DNA of 64,000 nucleotides from contig CAYPYN010000002.1 of the NCBI GenBank assembly GCA_964415295.1, positions 372,001-436,000 on the forward strand, written 5' to 3'. This DNA is from SB21 sp964415295 (GTDB lineage: Bacteria; CLD3; SB21). The notes under the pieces are model-generated. The model was given only the letters and a program-made list of their open reading frames with translations. It was not told the DNA's origin and did no database searches. Below, in pieces: positions 61,530-64,000 of this stretch (positions are counted from its first letter, which is position 1; each line of letters starts with the position of its first letter). Made by a program: the position numbers and the translations under genes.

Positions 61530-63247
61530 TGGCCAACCGAATTGTCATAGATCCCATCACCCGCATTGAGGGACACCTTCGAATAGAAGTCGAGGTGAAG
61601 GACGGAAAGGTCGTGGATGCCTACAGTTCAGGCACCATGGTGCGGGGATTCGAACTCATTCTCAAGGGCCGCGATCCGCGTGACGCGTGGGCTTTTACCG
61701 AACGTGCCTGCGGGGTTTGCACCACCGTGCATGCGCTTGCATCCGTGAGAACCGTGGAAGATGCGCTGAAGATCACGGTGCCGCCGAATGCCGAAATCAT
61801 TCGCAATCTGATGTTCTGCGCACAATACATGCAGGACCATGTGGTACATTTCTATCACCTCCACGCTCTGGACTGGGTGGACGTGGTCAGCGCGCTCAAA
61901 GCGGATCCGAAGAAAACCTCCGAGATCGCACAAAGCATTTCCAACTGGCCGAAGAGTTCCCCGGCCTATTTCTCCGATCTCCAAAAACGCCTTGCCGCGT
62001 TCGTCGCCAGCGGACAGCTCGGCATTTTCGCTAACGGCTATTGGGGTCATCAGGCCTACAAACTTCCTCCGGAAGTGAATCTCATCGGCGTAGCCCATTA
62101 TCTCGAAGCCCTCGAGTGGCAAAAGGAAATGGTCAAAGTTCATACCATCTTCGGCGGTAAGAACCCGCATCCTAATTATCTCGTCGGCGGCGTACCTTGT
62201 TCGATCAATATCGATGAATCCAACGCTTTGAACGCCGAACGTTTGGCAATGGTCGGCAAACTTTTTGAAGACGGAAAAGCGTTCATCGAACAGGTCTATA
62301 TACCCGACCTGCTCGCCGTGGCCTCGTTCTACAAGGATTGGGGCGCGATCGGCGGCGGATTGTCTAATTACCTTTGCTACGGCGACCTGCCGACCAACGG
62401 GTATGCCGATATATCGAAGTTTAAGTTCCCCAGAGGCGCCATACTCAACCGCGATCTGGGCAAAATTCACGAGGTCGACGGCAGCGACGCGGAACAGGTC
62501 AAGGAATTTATTTCGCATTCATGGTACGACTATTCCGACGGCAAAGATGTCGGCAAACATCCGTGGGTCGGCGAAACCAAATTCAATTACACCGGTCCCA
62601 AACCGCCGTATGAATTCCTCAACGTCGAAGGCAAATACAGCTGGCTGAAAACACCGCGCTGGAAAGGCAACGCGATGGAAGTGGGGCCTCTGGCGCGCTG
62701 TCTGGTAGCCTATGCGTCCGGCAGCAAGGAAGTGCAGGAATTGGTCGGCGCCGTACTGAAAAAGCTCGACGTACCGGTGGCGGCTTTGTTCTCAACACTC
62801 GGACGAACGGCGGCCCGCGGTATCGAAACGCAATTGATCGCAAATTGGGCGCAGGAGTTTTACGGACAACTGCTCGCCAATATCAAGAACGGCGACACGC
62901 GCACCTTCAATAACGAAAAATGGGAGCCTGCAACTTGGCCGAAAGAGGCCAAAGGCGTGGGTATGACCGAAGCGCCGCGCGGCGCCCTGGCGCACTGGAT
63001 CGTGATCAAAGACCAGAAGATCGATAACTATCAGTTGGTCGTCCCGAGCACATGGAACGCATCCCCGCGCGATCCGGAAGGCAAGATGTCGGCCTACGAG
63101 TCCTCGCTGATCGGAACTCCGGTCAAGAATCCGGAACAGCCGCTGGAGATCCTGCGTACGATCCATTCATTCGACCCGTGTATCGCATGCGCCGTGCATC
63201 TTTACGACGAAAAGGGCACGTACGTTCATCAAATCCAAACCTTCTAG
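61529..63247 (+). CDS. hyaB: [NiFe] hydrogenase large subunit
   Basis: A 572-residue catalytic subunit holding the Ni-Fe(CN)2CO site. The N-terminal nickel ligands are in RACGVCTTVH (L1). The C-terminal ligands are in DPCIACAVH (L2), followed by a 15-residue extension that a HyaD-type protease would remove after the His. The start overlaps the small subunit stop (TAATG), with AAGGAGG upstream. The conserved ITRIEGHLRIEVE start is typical of group 1 uptake enzymes. No maturation protease gene appears in the window. Confidence 0.97.
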   Translation: MANRIVIDPITRIEGHLRIEVEVKDGKVVDAYSSGTMVRGFELILKGRDPRDAWAFTERACGVCTTVHALASVRTVEDALKITVPPNAEIIRNLMFCAQYMQDHVVHFYHLHALDWVDVVSALKADPKKTSEIAQSISNWPKSSPAYFSDLQKRLAAFVASGQLGIFANGYWGHQAYKLPPEVNLIGVAHYLEALEWQKEMVKVHTIFGGKNPHPNYLVGGVPCSINIDESNALNAERLAMVGKLFEDGKAFIEQVYIPDLLAVASFYKDWGAIGGGLSNYLCYGDLPTNGYADISKFKFPRGAILNRDLGKIHEVDGSDAEQVKEFISHSWYDYSDGKDVGKHPWVGETKFNYTGPKPPYEFLNVEGKYSWLKTPRWKGNAMEVGPLARCLVAYASGSKEVQELVGAVLKKLDVPVAALFSTLGRTAARGIETQLIANWAQEFYGQLLANIKNGDTRTFNNEKWEPATWPKEAKGVGMTEAPRGALAHWIVIKDQKIDNYQLVVPSTWNASPRDPEGKMSAYESSLIGTPVKNPEQPLEILRTIHSFDPCIACAVHLYDEKGTYVHQIQTF

Positions 63248-63257
63248 GAGGCGCAAT

Positions 63258-63926
63258 ATGCATACCGCAATATTAAACAGGGTGTATGTATGGCAGATCC
63301 CCGTGCGCTTCTACCATTGGCTCAACGGCGCCTGCGTAACGGTTCTTGCCATCACCGGGTATCTCATAGGCAGCCCGTTGGCCATACAAAGCGGCTCGGA
63401 GGCTTCCTTCGGCTATTGGTTCGGAACCGTCCGCTTTATTCATTTTCTGGCCGCTTTCCTGTTCTTTTTCAATTTCATATACAGGATCTATTGGGGCTTT
63501 GTAGGTAATAAATACGCCCAATGGAAGAATTTCATCCTGCACAGAAAAGAACAGTTCCAGGAGGTCGTGGAGGTCCTCAAAGTGGATATTCTCCAGGCCA
63601 AGAGCAAACCGATCGACTCGATCGGACATAATGCGCTCGCTAGTTTCACCTACTTCATAACGTTCCTCGCCTTCCTCTTCCAATGCCTCACGGGCTTTGG
63701 GATGTACGCGGCGATGAGCGATGCCTTCCTCCCCAATCTCTTTGCGTGGATCGTTCCGCTGATGGGCGGTGACTTTGCCGTTCGCCAGTGGCACCATTTG
63801 ACGATGTGGTTCTTCATCATATTCTCAATGGTCCACGTCTACCTGGTGTTTTATCATGACTACGTCGAAGGCCGCGGAGTTCTCTCATCGATGGCCGGTG
63901 GTTGGAAATTCATCGAAAAGAAGTAG
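63258..63926 (+). CDS. hyaC: Ni/Fe-hydrogenase b-type cytochrome subunit
   Basis: A 222-residue membrane protein with four helices that accepts electrons from the small subunit and passes them to quinone. Candidate haem-ligand histidines are in RFYHWLNG, RFIHFLAAF, QWHHLTMWFF and MVHVYLVFYHDY. The AGGAGG before the ATG is strong. It ends the operon, with an intrinsic terminator 21 bases after the stop. Confidence 0.95.
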   Translation: MHTAILNRVYVWQIPVRFYHWLNGACVTVLAITGYLIGSPLAIQSGSEASFGYWFGTVRFIHFLAAFLFFFNFIYRIYWGFVGNKYAQWKNFILHRKEQFQEVVEVLKVDILQAKSKPIDSIGHNALASFTYFITFLAFLFQCLTGFGMYAAMSDAFLPNLFAWIVPLMGGDFAVRQWHHLTMWFFIIFSMVHVYLVFYHDYVEGRGVLSSMAGGWKFIEKK

Positions 63927-63947
63927 TCATCCCGCCGATTATAAAAG

Positions 63948-63973
63948 GGGCGAACATTAGTTCGCCCTTTTTT
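63948..63973 (+). terminator. Intrinsic terminator of the hydrogenase operon
   Basis: GGGCGAAC (63948-63955) pairs with GTTCGCCC (63960-63967) across a 4-base loop (ATTA), followed by TTTTTT. Confidence 0.93.
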
Positions 63974-64000
63974 GTTAATATGAATGAATCGTGGATACGA

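Noticed and set aside
63980..64000. Possible start of another gene at the right edge (ATG followed by open codons)
   Set aside because: Seven codons only and no ribosome binding site; cannot be judged.

Overview
The window reads as the chromosome of a free-living Gram-negative bacterium. Two membranes are implied by TamB, a MacA-MacB-TolC-type export operon, a lipoprotein and many exported proteins. The mix of a GWxTD/TPR protein, an S46 peptidase, a RqcH-like NFACT protein, a DUF3047 protein and a split CoA-activase/dehydratase pair points to the FCB side of the tree (Ignavibacteria/Calditrichota-like or a related candidate lineage). This is inference from gene content; there is no rRNA gene to test it. 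Many genes have good Shine-Dalgarno sites. Almost every base is coding. I found no tRNA, rRNA, insertion sequence, prophage or CRISPR array.

Layout. 1-4.1 kb: a 2-hydroxyacyl-CoA dehydratase-type activase (cut by the window edge) and its companion. 4.1-5.4 kb: two exported proteins. 5.4-18 kb, minus strand: housekeeping genes (dnaE, an RlmD/TrmA-family methyltransferase, guaA, a Nudix hydrolase, ppa, a flavin disulfide reductase-like protein, an exported amidotransferase-like protein, a PTS EIIA-like protein and an NFACT/RqcH homologue). 18.1-24.1 kb, plus strand: a GT-C glycosyltransferase, a membrane-bound SpoIIE-type phosphatase, an MsbA-like ABC exporter and a YggX-type protein. 24.4-31.9 kb: a nine-gene fatty-acyl modification cluster. 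32-34.3 kb: GWxTD protein and a glutaredoxin-like protein. 34.3-39 kb, minus strand: MacB-type permease, ATPase, MacA and TolC. 39-44 kb, minus strand: tatD and tamB. 44.2-49.4 kb: pyrD, an S46 peptidase, a putative barrel protein and a CPBP protease. 49.4-64 kb: a hydrogenase island.

The hydrogenase island is the most coherent system. It runs fmdB-like, nickel permease, hypA, hypB, hypF, hypC, hypD, hypE, then a sigma-54 activator lacking a sensor domain, a sigma-54 promoter ahead of a lipoprotein and two membrane or exported proteins, a small HypC-like protein without the catalytic cysteine, and the small, large and cytochrome b subunits of a membrane-bound [NiFe] hydrogenase, ended by a terminator. 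The small subunit has the two extra cysteines of oxygen-tolerant (group 1d type) enzymes at exactly conserved spacing. The organism therefore probably oxidises H2 into a quinone pool in the presence of oxygen.

The best leads for undescribed biology are: the cysteine-less HypC-like protein next to the hydrogenase; the sigma-54-controlled lipoprotein/membrane trio inside the hydrogenase island; the lipid cluster with a desaturase, DUF1475, DUF1295, two CFA-type methyltransferases, a flavin oxidoreductase and DUF1365 (candidate branched, furan or otherwise modified acyl chains); and period-8 TCATT octamer arrays at three intergenic sites.
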